This document shows, one piece after another, positions 1 through 7,554 of a DNA stretch of 39,136 nucleotides. Location of the stretch: contig JAZDHF010000103.1 in assembly GCA_043806315.1 (NCBI GenBank), forward strand, positions 1-39,136, given 5' to 3'. The notes beneath the pieces are model-generated. The model had not been told where the DNA came from, made no database searches, and saw only the letters and a list, made by a program, of their open reading frames with translations. Source of the stretch: SBAX01 sp043806315 (GTDB taxonomy: Bacteria; Planctomycetota; Phycisphaerae; UBA1845). The first letter of the stretch is position 1, and each line of letters opens with the position of its first letter. The position numbers and the translations under genes are program-made.

Positions 1-200
1 TTTGTGGAATTTGCTTCCGCAAAGCGGCGGTGTTGGGGTGGGCCGGCGCGGGTGGTGGGTTTGTTTTTGCCCCAAAAAAAAAAACGACTTGACCGTGGAG
101 CATAAAGGACGTGATTTAAGCCGCCGAGACCCCGACAGGTCCTCCGACGATCGCCCATACCCGGCTCCCCGCCTCTCCCGGGTCGGACGAGCCTCGTTGC

Positions 201-2327
201 TTATCGAGGAAATGCTTCCGGCAATCCGCCGTCGATGGGTAGGACGGCGCCGGTCGTCGGAGTGGAGTTGCTCGCAAAAAAAACGACCGCGTTGCCGACG
301 TGGCGTCCGAGCACGCGAACCTGAAGCAGGTTGCGCTTGCGGTAGTATTCGGGAAGCTCCTCGGCCTTCAGGTCGTGCGTCTTGGCACGTCGGGGGGCGA
401 CTTCGCTCCACAGGCCGGACGGCGTGCGCTCGTCGCCGAAGACGGCGTCGGGTGTCAGCATGTTGACACGAATGCCGTCGGGGGCGAGTTCGATCGCCGC
501 GAGGCGGCCGAGCTGATGGGCGGCGGCCTTGGAGGCGCTGTAGGCGGCGAACTCCTTTCCCGGAGCGAACACGTTCTTGCTCGAAATTACCACGATGTTT
601 CCGCCCAATCCTTGCTGTTTCATCAGGCGGACGCCCTCACGCATGAACAAAAGGTATCCCGTGGCATTGACCTCCATCACGCGGCGAAAGTCGGCGGCGG
701 ACAAGTCCTCGATGGGCGCGACGTGGGCGACGCCCGCGTTGGGCACGACGACATCCACCCCGCCGAAGGTTCGCGCGATCTGTTCGAACCCGCGGCGGAC
801 GCTCGTTTCGTCGGTCACGTCCATCACCACGCCGACGGCGGACCTGCGTCCGAATCGCGATTCCACGCGTTCGACGACGGCGGCGAGCCGCCGTTCGTCG
901 AGGTCGGCCATGGCGACATGGGCGCCGGCCTCGGCGCAGACCTCGGCGATGGCCGAGCCGATCGCCCCGGCCCCGCCGCTGATCGCGACCACCTGACCTT
1001 GGAGGACCCCCCTTTGTCCCCCCTTGGCAAGGGGGGAGGAAGGGGGGTCGTCGAGCTTCACGCGTTGCAGCGTGCGGAACTCCATGTGGTGCAGGTGTTC
1101 TTCGGAAAGAGATTCGTAGGCGCCGATACGGTGGGCCTGAGCCTTGGCCATCAACGTGTGCTCGGCGATGTCGGCGGCGATGCGGGCGTCGCGCTTGGTC
1201 GGTCCCCAACACAAGAGTCCCGCCCCGGGAAGCCAGACGACTCGCGGGAACGGGTCGAGCCCCTGGAGCGTTCCGCCGTGTGCCGTCAAGTACGATTCAT
1301 AGCGCCGCCGGTATCCATCGACGGCGTCGCGGAGTTGGGCACGCAAAGCAGCGGGATCGGACCAGGAGGGCTTCTCGACGTACAAGGGCCAGGGTTTGGT
1401 ACGAATGAGGTGGTCGCCGGTCAGCGGCCCGGTCTCGGCCAACACCTTCGCCTCCGCGCTGTTGATGATCGCTAGAACTCCCTCGCTCGCCCGCCACTCC
1501 AGGATGGATCGGGCATAGGGGCGATCCTCGTCGCCTGTGGGGACGGCGATCATTCCGCGTAGGATCGGTGCGGCGATCGAGGCCAGACCCGCCGGCTCAT
1601 CGCGAGTCGAAAAGCTCGGCGTCAGCGTCCGCCGGGCGATGCGCCGCTCGATGAACTTCTCGCAACGATCGACCAGGGCGATGTGGCGTTCGTACGAGGT
1701 CCGCGCGTCGTCGCCGTAGGTAATCAGGCCGTGTTGCAGCAGGACGATGCCTTCGACCTTCGGATTCTGCTCGTAAAGGTCCGCGATGGCCTTGGCAAGA
1801 TCGAAGCCCGGCCGCACGTAGGGAAGGATCGACACAGCGTTGCCCAGGGCCTCGCGAACCAGGGCCTCGCCGTCGGGCTGATTCGTCAGCACCAGGACCG
1901 CGTCGGCGTGGCTATGGTCGATGAAACGTGGCGGGAGAAAGGCATGAGCCAGCGTCTCGATCGACGGCGTGGGCGCGGACGCATCGAAAAGGTGGGTGCG
2001 GAACTCGTTGACCATCGCTTCGTCGTCGAGGCGTGACAGCGTCCGCAGGCGGCGGAGGTGCGCGAGGTCGAGAGCGGGCAGTCCGCTCGGTTCGATCGTC
2101 GCGAGGTCGCCGCCGGAGCCTTTGACGAAGAGGGCCTCGGCGGATTCACCAAGGAGCGTTTTGATCGTGCCTTTGACGGAGACGTTCCCGCCGCCGTGAA
2201 GAACGAGGGCGGGGACTTCGCCGATGAGACGGGCCGTGTAGAGGCGCAGGGCGAAATCCTCGCCGTACCGCTCCGCCCACTCGTGAATCGCCTCACGCGC
2301 CCCTTGCTCGGTCCAGCGGCTTTTCAT
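201..2327 (-). CDS. Bifunctional class II aldolase / short-chain dehydrogenase (RhaD-like fusion)
   Basis: This 708-residue protein joins a class II aldolase/adducin domain (about residues 15-400) to a short-chain dehydrogenase domain (about 440-708). The aldolase half has a metal-binding histidine segment (FIDHSHADAV) and a later LLQHGL motif. The dehydrogenase half has the nucleotide-binding SGGAGAIG glycine motif, NAG, and a YSASK catalytic Tyr-Lys motif. The family includes rhamnulose-1-phosphate aldolase/lactaldehyde dehydrogenase fusions, which cleave a deoxysugar phosphate and oxidise the aldehyde; the exact substrate here is inferred. The interdomain linker contains an in-frame 15-codon insertion from a palindromic repeat (1005-1049). 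It lies 27 bp downstream of the LsrF-like gene on the same strand, so the two are probably cotranscribed. Confidence 0.9.
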   Translation of the reverse strand: MKSRWTEQGAREAIHEWAERYGEDFALRLYTARLIGEVPALVLHGGGNVSVKGTIKTLLGESAEALFVKGSGGDLATIEPSGLPALDLAHLRRLRTLSRLDDEAMVNEFRTHLFDASAPTPSIETLAHAFLPPRFIDHSHADAVLVLTNQPDGEALVREALGNAVSILPYVRPGFDLAKAIADLYEQNPKVEGIVLLQHGLITYGDDARTSYERHIALVDRCEKFIERRIARRTLTPSFSTRDEPAGLASIAAPILRGMIAVPTGDEDRPYARSILEWRASEGVLAIINSAEAKVLAETGPLTGDHLIRTKPWPLYVEKPSWSDPAALRAQLRDAVDGYRRRYESYLTAHGGTLQGLDPFPRVVWLPGAGLLCWGPTKRDARIAADIAEHTLMAKAQAHRIGAYESLSEEHLHHMEFRTLQRVKLDDPPSSPLAKGGQRGVLQGQVVAISGGAGAIGSAIAEVCAEAGAHVAMADLDERRLAAVVERVESRFGRRSAVGVVMDVTDETSVRRGFEQIARTFGGVDVVVPNAGVAHVAPIEDLSAADFRRVMEVNATGYLLFMREGVRLMKQQGLGGNIVVISSKNVFAPGKEFAAYSASKAAAHQLGRLAAIELAPDGIRVNMLTPDAVFGDERTPSGLWSEVAPRRAKTHDLKAEELPEYYRKRNLLQVRVLGRHVGNAVVFFASNSTPTTGAVLPIDGGLPEAFPR
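1005..1049. repeat. 45-bp palindromic GC-rich element inside a coding region
   Basis: This is a nested perfect inverted repeat. The outer arms are GACCCCCC (1005-1012) and GGGGGGTC (1042-1049). The inner arms are TCCCCCCTT (1017-1025) and AAGGGGGGA (1029-1037). It resembles the C-run/G-run palindromes scattered between genes in many bacterial genomes. Its length is a multiple of three, and on the minus strand it reads through as DPPSSPLAKGGQRGV in the linker between the aldolase and dehydrogenase domains. Confidence 0.85.
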
Positions 2328-2354
2328 GGCGTGTGGTTCACCGGCCGCCGATAA

Positions 2355-3200
2355 TTACGTCGCCCGCGCCTTGGGAACGGACCCTCGCGGCGGCGACGAC
2401 GTATGACCGCCGCCGCTGCCCCGCGTCCACTGTTGGAACTGGTCCCACGCCTGGGCGTCCGTCATGTTCTCGTGAACGATGGCGCGGACGGCGCGGATCA
2501 TCTCGACGGGCCATTGCGATTGGAAGATGTTGCGGCCCATGTCCACCCCGACGGCGCCGGCTGAAACGGCGCTAGACGCGAGCTTCAGCGCGTCGCGCTC
2601 CTCGATCTTCTTTCCCCCGGCGATGACGACAGGCACGGGGCAGCCGATCACGACCTTGTCAAAGCCGTCGCAGTAGTAGGTCTTCACCATCTGCGCCCCG
2701 AGCTCGGCAGCGATGCGGCAGGCGAGGCCCAGGTAGCGGGCGTCGCGGACCATGTCTTTCCCCACGGCGGTCACCGCCAGGACCGGGATGCCGTATCGTT
2801 GGGCCTCGTCGCAGAGCTTGGCGAGGTTGGTCAGCGTCGCTTTCTCGTGCGGCGAGCCGACGAAGATCGAGATCGCTACACACGCGGCGTTCAGGCGGAT
2901 CGCATCCTCGATGGATACCGTCAAATCCTCATCGGACAGATCGTCCTTGAGAATACTCGTGCCGCCGGAGACGCGGAGCACAATCGGGTTTCGGGACGCG
3001 GGATCAATGCAGGTACGGAGCACGCCGCGGGTCACCATCAGGGCGTCGGCGTAGGGTAAGAGAGGAGCGACGACCTCGCCCGGTCGTTCCAGGCCCGTGG
3101 TCGGGCCCTGGAAGTAACCGTGGTCGATCGCCAGCATCACGCACCGACCGGTCTCGGGTCGTAAGACCCCGGCCAGTCGATTTCGCATTCCCCAGTCCAT
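2355..3200 (-). CDS. LsrF-like class I aldolase family protein
   Basis: The 281-residue product belongs to the DeoC/FbaB/LsrF class I aldolase family, a TIM barrel with a Schiff-base lysine. Visible motifs are VMLAIDHGYF near the N-terminus, VKTYYCDGF with the likely catalytic lysine, and the phosphate-binding VVIAGGKK and GVDMGRNIFQ segments near the C-terminus. Relatives include the autoinducer-2 thiolase LsrF and archaeal-type fructose-bisphosphate aldolases, so the substrate is not settled. The start at 3200 was chosen because a GGAG lies 10 nt upstream; ATG codons at 3218 and 3188 are alternatives. The frame stays open far upstream, but that part does not look like protein. It precedes the fused aldolase/dehydrogenase, which suggests a small sugar-catabolic operon. 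Confidence 0.85.
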   Translation of the reverse strand: MDWGMRNRLAGVLRPETGRCVMLAIDHGYFQGPTTGLERPGEVVAPLLPYADALMVTRGVLRTCIDPASRNPIVLRVSGGTSILKDDLSDEDLTVSIEDAIRLNAACVAISIFVGSPHEKATLTNLAKLCDEAQRYGIPVLAVTAVGKDMVRDARYLGLACRIAAELGAQMVKTYYCDGFDKVVIGCPVPVVIAGGKKIEERDALKLASSAVSAGAVGVDMGRNIFQSQWPVEMIRAVRAIVHENMTDAQAWDQFQQWTRGSGGGHTSSPPRGSVPKARAT

Positions 3201-3301
3201 CGCTGACCCGCTCCACATCAATCGTGATCTCAAACGAGAGCGACTAACAGAACCCCAAGCGCGAGCGCGGGGCCGCCGTTCCAAAGTCGCGAGACTCAAG
3301 G

Positions 3302-3327
3302 CCGGTCGCTTGCGCTCCCGGTTCTGA
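3302..3327. repeat. Dispersed 26-bp repeat, copy 1
   Basis: A 26-bp segment beginning CCGGTCGCTT and ending TCTGA recurs at 33964-33989 with only two mismatches (positions 11 and 21 of the unit). This copy lies in the noncoding region upstream of the LsrF-like gene. The region from 3219 to 3509 holds no other gene that I can support. Confidence 0.7.
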
Positions 3328-3509
3328 TAGAGACTCGTGAATGTAATGTAGAGAAGGATGGGCGAACGTGCAACCAGGACCATCGTGCAAAAACACGGGC
3401 CAAATGGTATGATGGCCGATCGCCGCTGTGTGGGGGAGCGTGCCGTCACCCAGCGGCGTTGCCGGGCCGGACAAACAGAGTTGAGTTCTTTGATCGAACG
3501 AGGGGTCGT

Positions 3510-3866
3510 ATGAGATTGCGCCGATCGTGTGTGGTGGTCCTTGGAGTGGGTTTCGTCCTGCCGCCGATGGCGTACGCGGCAGGCGACATCAAGACCAAGG
3601 AGGAGGCCATCGCGTCGGTCGAAAAACAGCGGCCCGACCTCATCAAGCTCAGCGATCAGATTTGGGGGTTCGCGGAGACGGCCCTGAAGGAGACGAAGTC
3701 CTCGAAGGTCCTGGCCGATCACGCCGAGAAACAGGGTTTCAAGGTGCTACGCGGAGTGGCGAACCTGCCCACCGCCTTCATCGCCAGCTACGGTGAGGGT
3801 CGCCCGATCATCGCGCAGACGTCTTCGGCGTCGTCGCGAGTTGAAGACCACTGCCGTGGGGCATAG
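3510..3866 (+). pseudogene. Truncated M20-type amidohydrolase (AbgB-like), 5' fragment
   Basis: From the ATG at 3510 the frame begins with a clear signal peptide (basic start, hydrophobic VVVLGVGFVLPP, AYAAG cleavage region). It continues with a segment typical of the N-terminus of p-aminobenzoyl-glutamate hydrolase subunit B-like amidohydrolases (KLSDQIWGFAETALKE, HAEKQGFKVLRG, TAFIASYGEG). Family similarity seems to stop around 3820, just before the metal-binding core, and the frame runs off into about 16 unrelated residues. Family members are usually 450 residues or more; this has 118. I read it as the broken 5' end of a gene, followed directly by arsM. Confidence 0.75.
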
Positions 3867-3919
3867 GATTCAGCGGTCGCCGGCGATCTTTGCAGCGCGA
3901 CACCATGGAGATTTGTTCA

Positions 3920-4819
3920 ATGGACGAGCACGGACAAGTTCGAGAGGCGGTGTCGGAGGCGTATGCTCGGGCCGTGCGGAGTCCGTCCCAAGGCGGCGGC
4001 TCGTGCTGTGGACCGGTGCAGAAGGGCGTCGCCGTCAAATCGGCCGGGTACACTCCCGAGGAGCTAGAGGCCTTACCACCGGAGGCGGTGATCAACTCAT
4101 TCGGCTGCGGCAACCCGCTGGCGTTCAGCGAAGTCCGGGAGGGCGACGTGGTGCTGGACCTGGGATCGGGAGCGGGCATCGACATTCTGCTGGCGGGTCG
4201 CAGGGTCGGTCCGAGCGGCCGAGTGATCGGCATCGACATGACCGACGACATGATCGACCGAGCGCGAGAGAACATCGCCCGTTCGGGAATGGCGCAGGTC
4301 GAGGTGCGAAAAGGGATCATCGAAGACCTGCCCGTTGCCTCCTCGTCCGTTGACTGGGTGATCTCGAACTGTGTCATCAATTTGTCACCGGAGAAGCCAA
4401 GGGTGTTCGCGGAAATCGCGCGGGTGCTCAAACCGGGCGGGAGGATGCTGGTTTCGGATATCGTCGCCGACGGCCTGCCGGCTCGTCTGCGGGAGAACCG
4501 GGTTCTCTACAATTCGTGCATCGCGGGGGCGATGAGCGAGGAGGAGTACGTTTCCGGTCTGCGCCGCGCCGGACTGGCGGATGTTGAAGTCCGCGAGCGG
4601 ATCGTCTACGACGCGGCCCAACTTGAGGCCTTGGCCGCTTCGGAATTGGGCGTCAGCGCGCCGGGCGCGTGTTGCTCCGGTCATGTGGCCGAGGGTCCGG
4701 TCGGCGGGTTGATGGCCGCAGACATCGCGCGAGCGATCGTCGGCAAGGTCTGGAGCGCCAAGGTGTATGCCCGCAAGCCGTTGCCGCTCCGTGACGAGCC
4801 GGCGCGATCGTCCCAATAA
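3920..4819 (+). CDS. arsM: Arsenite S-adenosylmethionine methyltransferase
   Basis: ArsM methylates trivalent arsenic using S-adenosylmethionine, giving methylated and partly volatile species; it acts in the cytosol. The 299-residue protein has an N-terminal Cys-Cys pair (C29, C30), the SAM-binding motif VLDLGSGAGID (about 78-88) and GIDMTDDMI. It also has the cysteines expected for As(III) binding at C63 (FGCGNP), C151 (NCVINLS) and C200 (NSCIAGA), and a further ACCSG near the C-terminus. The start at 3920 is favoured by GGAG at 3907-3910 with a 9-nt spacer; an in-frame ATG at 3905 lacks such a site. No arsR, arsC or arsenite pump lies nearby. Both neighbours are truncated genes, so it may have arrived by recombination. 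Confidence 0.93.
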   Translation: MDEHGQVREAVSEAYARAVRSPSQGGGSCCGPVQKGVAVKSAGYTPEELEALPPEAVINSFGCGNPLAFSEVREGDVVLDLGSGAGIDILLAGRRVGPSGRVIGIDMTDDMIDRARENIARSGMAQVEVRKGIIEDLPVASSSVDWVISNCVINLSPEKPRVFAEIARVLKPGGRMLVSDIVADGLPARLRENRVLYNSCIAGAMSEEEYVSGLRRAGLADVEVRERIVYDAAQLEALAASELGVSAPGACCSGHVAEGPVGGLMAADIARAIVGKVWSAKVYARKPLPLRDEPARSSQ

Positions 4820-5145
4820 ACGGTTGCTTCGGATGCGCCGCGTTCTACGAGGCGATGAAGGCCGGTGAGCCTGTGCGGCTCGAACCGATCATGGACGTCG
4901 AGGTCGTGACCTCCGACGACTACTTCGGTTCGATTATAGCCGACTCGAACGCCCGTAAGGCGGTTGTGCGGAACACGACGCTGCGCGGTTGCGACCGGAT
5001 GATTTCCGCCGACGTGCCCCTCTCGCAGATGTTCGGTTACGTCACCAAACTTCGCAGCCTGTCGCAGGGTCGGGCCACGGCCACGATGGCCCCGTCCCAT
5101 TACGCGCCCGTCTCGGCGGCAAATATGAAAAGCCTGGTCGGGTAG
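4816..5145 (+). pseudogene. fusA: Elongation factor G 3' remnant (domains IV-V)
   Basis: The frame ending at the TAG at 5143-5145 reads as the last 100 or so residues of EF-G. It contains AAFYEAMKAGEPVRLEPIM, VEVVTSDDYFGSIIADSN, then ADVPLSQMFGYVTKLRSLSQGRATATM and SHYAPV, which match the end of domain IV and domain V. A full EF-G has about 690-710 residues; the GTPase domain and domains II and III are absent. The fragment begins right at the arsM stop codon and has no start signal of its own. It is most likely a dead remnant of the str operon (rpsL-rpsG-fusA) that usually precedes rpsJ. Confidence 0.8.
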
Positions 5146-5305
5146 GTAACCACAATTTCGCTACCTCACTGCATAATTCCGTGTAACACATTAAACTGGT
5201 AATATCGCTTACGTTGGGCGTCGGGGTGTGCGAGCGGTGGTCCGGGCCCGGATTGTCTGCGCCTCGAGCGGCGGGGTTCTACTTTGGAGGCGCGGATTAT
5301 TGTAG

Positions 5306-5333
5306 TTGACAGCCATGCGGGATCGTTTATCCT
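5306..5333 (+). promoter_or_regulatory. Candidate sigma-70 promoter of the S10 operon
   Basis: A perfect -35 hexamer TTGACA (5306-5311) is followed after 16 bp by TATCCT (5328-5333), which matches four of six -10 positions. Transcription from here would start near 5340 and give a leader of about 60 nt before rpsJ. It is the best promoter-like match in the 255-bp gap between the EF-G remnant and rpsJ. The gap also holds a perfect 12-bp palindrome, TCCGGGCCCGGA (5241-5252). Confidence 0.5.
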
Positions 5334-5380
5334 TGTTGGTCTGCGGTCGAGTTGAACGAACGGCGGTTGAAGGCGTTTTG

Positions 5381-5404
5381 ATGAAGGCGGTTGTCGACGC
5401 GTGA
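5381..5404 (+). promoter_or_regulatory. Possible 7-codon leader peptide overlapping the rpsJ start
   Basis: An ATG at 5381 preceded by GAAGG opens a reading frame for MKAVVDA. Its TGA stop (5402-5404) overlaps the GTG start of rpsJ at 5401. Such a layout could couple rpsJ translation to a leader, but the same stretch also contains the GAAGG that may simply be the rpsJ ribosome binding site. Confidence 0.3.
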
Positions 5405-5721
5405 GCGCTCAGAACAGTAAGAACAGAATCCGTATCCGCATGGAAGCCTACGACTCCCGGGCGCTGGATGCGTCGGCGAAGGAGATTGTGGAACAGGCGA
5501 AGCGTACCAGCGCCAAGGTCCACGGGCCGATTCCGTTGCCCACCCGGATCGAGCGCTATACGGTGTTGACCAGTCCTCACATCGATAAGAAATCGCGCGA
5601 GACGTTCGAGATGCGGACGCACAAGCGGATTATCGACATTAGTGAGCCGACGTCTCGGACGGTGGAAGCGATAAATCGGATTCAAGTGCCCGCCGGCGTC
5701 TTCGTGAAGATAAAGGCCTAG
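5401..5721 (+). CDS. rpsJ: Ribosomal protein S10 (uS10)
   Basis: S10 belongs to the 30S head and, with NusB, takes part in transcription antitermination. The 106-residue product has the usual RIRMEAYDSRALD start, the GPIPLPT loop, SPHIDKKSRETFEMRTHKR and a final PAGVFVKIK. It starts with GTG at 5401. It is the first gene of a 28-gene plus-strand ribosomal cluster, and a promoter candidate lies about 70 bp upstream. The 150-bp gap before rplC is longer than most others in the cluster and contains an imperfect inverted repeat near 5797-5820. Confidence 0.95.
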   Translation: MSAQNSKNRIRIRMEAYDSRALDASAKEIVEQAKRTSAKVHGPIPLPTRIERYTVLTSPHIDKKSRETFEMRTHKRIIDISEPTSRTVEAINRIQVPAGVFVKIKA

Positions 5722-5873
5722 GGCGATTGGTTTGTTGGTGGCGCCGGACTGCTGAGGCGGTCCGGGTTCGTTTCCTAACTCGTTAGAACAATACTCAGGC
5801 GTGTGAGCTTCATCGCACGCGGTGGAATGGAGCGGACTCGTTCGCTCGGTGCGGACGAACCGGGAACTCCCGT

Positions 5874-6524
5874 ATGATGCCCGCGTTGCTGGGGACCAAG
5901 ATCGGCATGACTCGCGTGCTCGGCGAGAAAGGCGTCGTCGAGCCCGTGACCGTCGTGCGCGCCGGGCCGTGCGTGGTTTTGCAGGTGAAAAACAAGGAAT
6001 CCGACGGATACGATGCGGTGCAGCTTGGGTTCCGCGATGTGAAACCGCACCGTTCGACCAAAGCCATGATCGGCCATGCGGCCAAGGCGGGGACCGGACC
6101 CAAGCATAGTGTGCGTGAGGTACGCCTGGACGCGCCGGCGACGGTCGCGGCGGGCGACGTGGTGACGGTCGAGTTGTTCGCGGGTGATGCGGCGAAGTAC
6201 GTCGACGTGGCCGGGACCACGAAAGGCAAAGGCTTCCAGGGTGTCATGAAGCGGCACGGCTTCGGCGGCATGCCCTCCTCGCACGGCACGGAACGAAAGC
6301 ACCGCTCCCCGGGCGGCATCGGGTCCAGCGCTCCTCGCGGCACGGGTCGGTCGGTGAAGAAGGGCAAGCGGATGGCGGGTCACATGGGCGACGTACGCCA
6401 GACCGCGTGCTCGTTGCGACTCCTCAAGGTTGACGCTGAAAACGACTTACTGCTGATCCGCGGGAGCGTGCCCGGTCCGAACGGTTCGTTGTTGTTGGTC
6501 CGGCGATCGAAGAAAAGAGGCTAG
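5874..6524 (+). CDS. rplC: Ribosomal protein L3 (uL3)
   Basis: L3 is an early assembly protein of the 50S subunit whose long loop reaches toward the peptidyl transferase centre. The 216-residue protein shows LLGTKIGMTRVLGEKG at the N-terminus. Its central loop has KGKGFQGVMKRHGF, SHGTERKHRSPGGIG and KKGKRMAGHMG. Length is within the family range of about 205-220. Two consecutive ATG codons (5874, 5877) are possible starts. It lies 5 bp from rplD. Confidence 0.96.
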   Translation: MMPALLGTKIGMTRVLGEKGVVEPVTVVRAGPCVVLQVKNKESDGYDAVQLGFRDVKPHRSTKAMIGHAAKAGTGPKHSVREVRLDAPATVAAGDVVTVELFAGDAAKYVDVAGTTKGKGFQGVMKRHGFGGMPSSHGTERKHRSPGGIGSSAPRGTGRSVKKGKRMAGHMGDVRQTACSLRLLKVDAENDLLLIRGSVPGPNGSLLLVRRSKKRG

Positions 6525-6529
6525 GCGCG

Positions 6530-7162
6530 ATGCTCGCGGTTCCGGTGTTCAACATGGCGGGTCAGCGCACCGGCGAGGTGGAGGTCGATCCGGCCTGCCT
6601 GGGCGGGCGGGTCCGTCCCGAACTGATCAAGCAGGCGGTTGTCGCCTACCTCGATCACCGATGGCAGCGCAGCGCGCGAACGAAGGGGCGGTCCGACGTC
6701 GCGGGTTCAACGCGCAAGCTCTACCGCCAGAAGGGGACGGGCAACGCCCGCGCGGGGATGATCCGAACGCCGGTACGGAAGGGCGGAGGCCGCACCTTTG
6801 CGAAGCGCGTTCCGCCGGCGACGAAGGAGTTTCCGAAGAAGATGCGTCGCTTGGCCCGCGACAACGCGATCCTGGCCAAGATCCAGGCGAACGAAGTGAT
6901 GATTCTCGACGAGTTGCAATGTTCCGAGCCGAAGACGAAGGTCTTCGCGTCGATGCTCTCAGCTCTGGGCGTGCAGAAGGGGTGCTTGGTGGCGATGCAC
7001 GCGGCGGATGAAAAGGCGTATAAGTCCGGCCGAAACATCCCGCGAACGGACATCCGCGTCGTGGACGACGTCAACGCCTACGACGTTCTGCGCCGACCTC
7101 GGGTGATCTTCACCAAGGAGGCCTTTACGCGGGTCACGAGTCGGGCGGCGGCGAAGGAATAA
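6530..7162 (+). CDS. rplD: Ribosomal protein L4 (uL4)
   Basis: L4 lines the nascent peptide exit tunnel and in some bacteria represses its own S10 operon. The 210-residue protein contains the characteristic loop segment GSTRKLYRQKGTGNARAGMIRTP and GGGRTFAKR, followed by the C-terminal globular part ending in VIFTKEAFTRV. Whether leader-mediated autoregulation exists here cannot be read from the sequence. The ATG follows the rplC stop by 5 bp. Confidence 0.96.
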   Translation: MLAVPVFNMAGQRTGEVEVDPACLGGRVRPELIKQAVVAYLDHRWQRSARTKGRSDVAGSTRKLYRQKGTGNARAGMIRTPVRKGGGRTFAKRVPPATKEFPKKMRRLARDNAILAKIQANEVMILDELQCSEPKTKVFASMLSALGVQKGCLVAMHAADEKAYKSGRNIPRTDIRVVDDVNAYDVLRRPRVIFTKEAFTRVTSRAAAKE

Positions 7163-7177
7163 GGGCGGGCGATCCCG

Positions 7178-7489
7178 ATGGATATCTACCACATTGTGAA
7201 GCGCCCGTTGGTGACGGAGAAGGGCACGCACCAGGCCCAGCAGTCGCACGGCGCGACGCGGACCAGGCCCGCCCGCGGCGGGTCGTACGCTTTCGAGGTG
7301 CATCCCGATGCGTCGAAGGCGTCGATCAAGCAGGCGATCGAGAAGATTTACAACGTGAAGGTGCAATCGGTGAGGACGGCGGTGCGTAAGGGCAAGCCCC
7401 GTCGGGTCCGGTACAAGACGGGGACGACGTCGGATTGGAAGAAGGCGGTGGTCGTGCTGAGGGCCGACCACCATATTGATTTGTTCTAG
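7178..7489 (+). CDS. rplW: Ribosomal protein L23 (uL23)
   Basis: L23 sits at the tunnel exit and serves as a docking point for trigger factor and SRP. The 103-residue product has the MDIYHIVKRPLVTEKGT start and the later YAFEVHPDASKASIKQAIEKIYNVKV and KKAVVVL segments. About 15 residues rich in Gln, Arg and Gly (QAQQSHGATRTRPARGG) are inserted after TEKGT, where most bacterial L23 proteins pass directly to the Y-F-V strand. Spacing to rplD is 15 bp. Confidence 0.95.
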   Translation: MDIYHIVKRPLVTEKGTHQAQQSHGATRTRPARGGSYAFEVHPDASKASIKQAIEKIYNVKVQSVRTAVRKGKPRRVRYKTGTTSDWKKAVVVLRADHHIDLF

Positions 7490-7554
7490 AGGTTCTTCGG
7501 GCCGAAGCGCGGGTTCGACCTGCGATCGGGCCGGTTGCGGTACACGGGATTTCG

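Noticed and set aside
2..466. Open frame at the left edge of the window
   Set aside because: The translation is Arg-rich and motif-free, and its second half overlaps the aldolase/dehydrogenase gene. The A-run near 73-83 lacks a stem, so it was not called a terminator either.
3201..3722. N-terminal extension of the LsrF-like gene in the open frame up to 3722
   Set aside because: The upstream residues have no family similarity and would overlap the amidohydrolase fragment; a Shine-Dalgarno supports the start at 3200.
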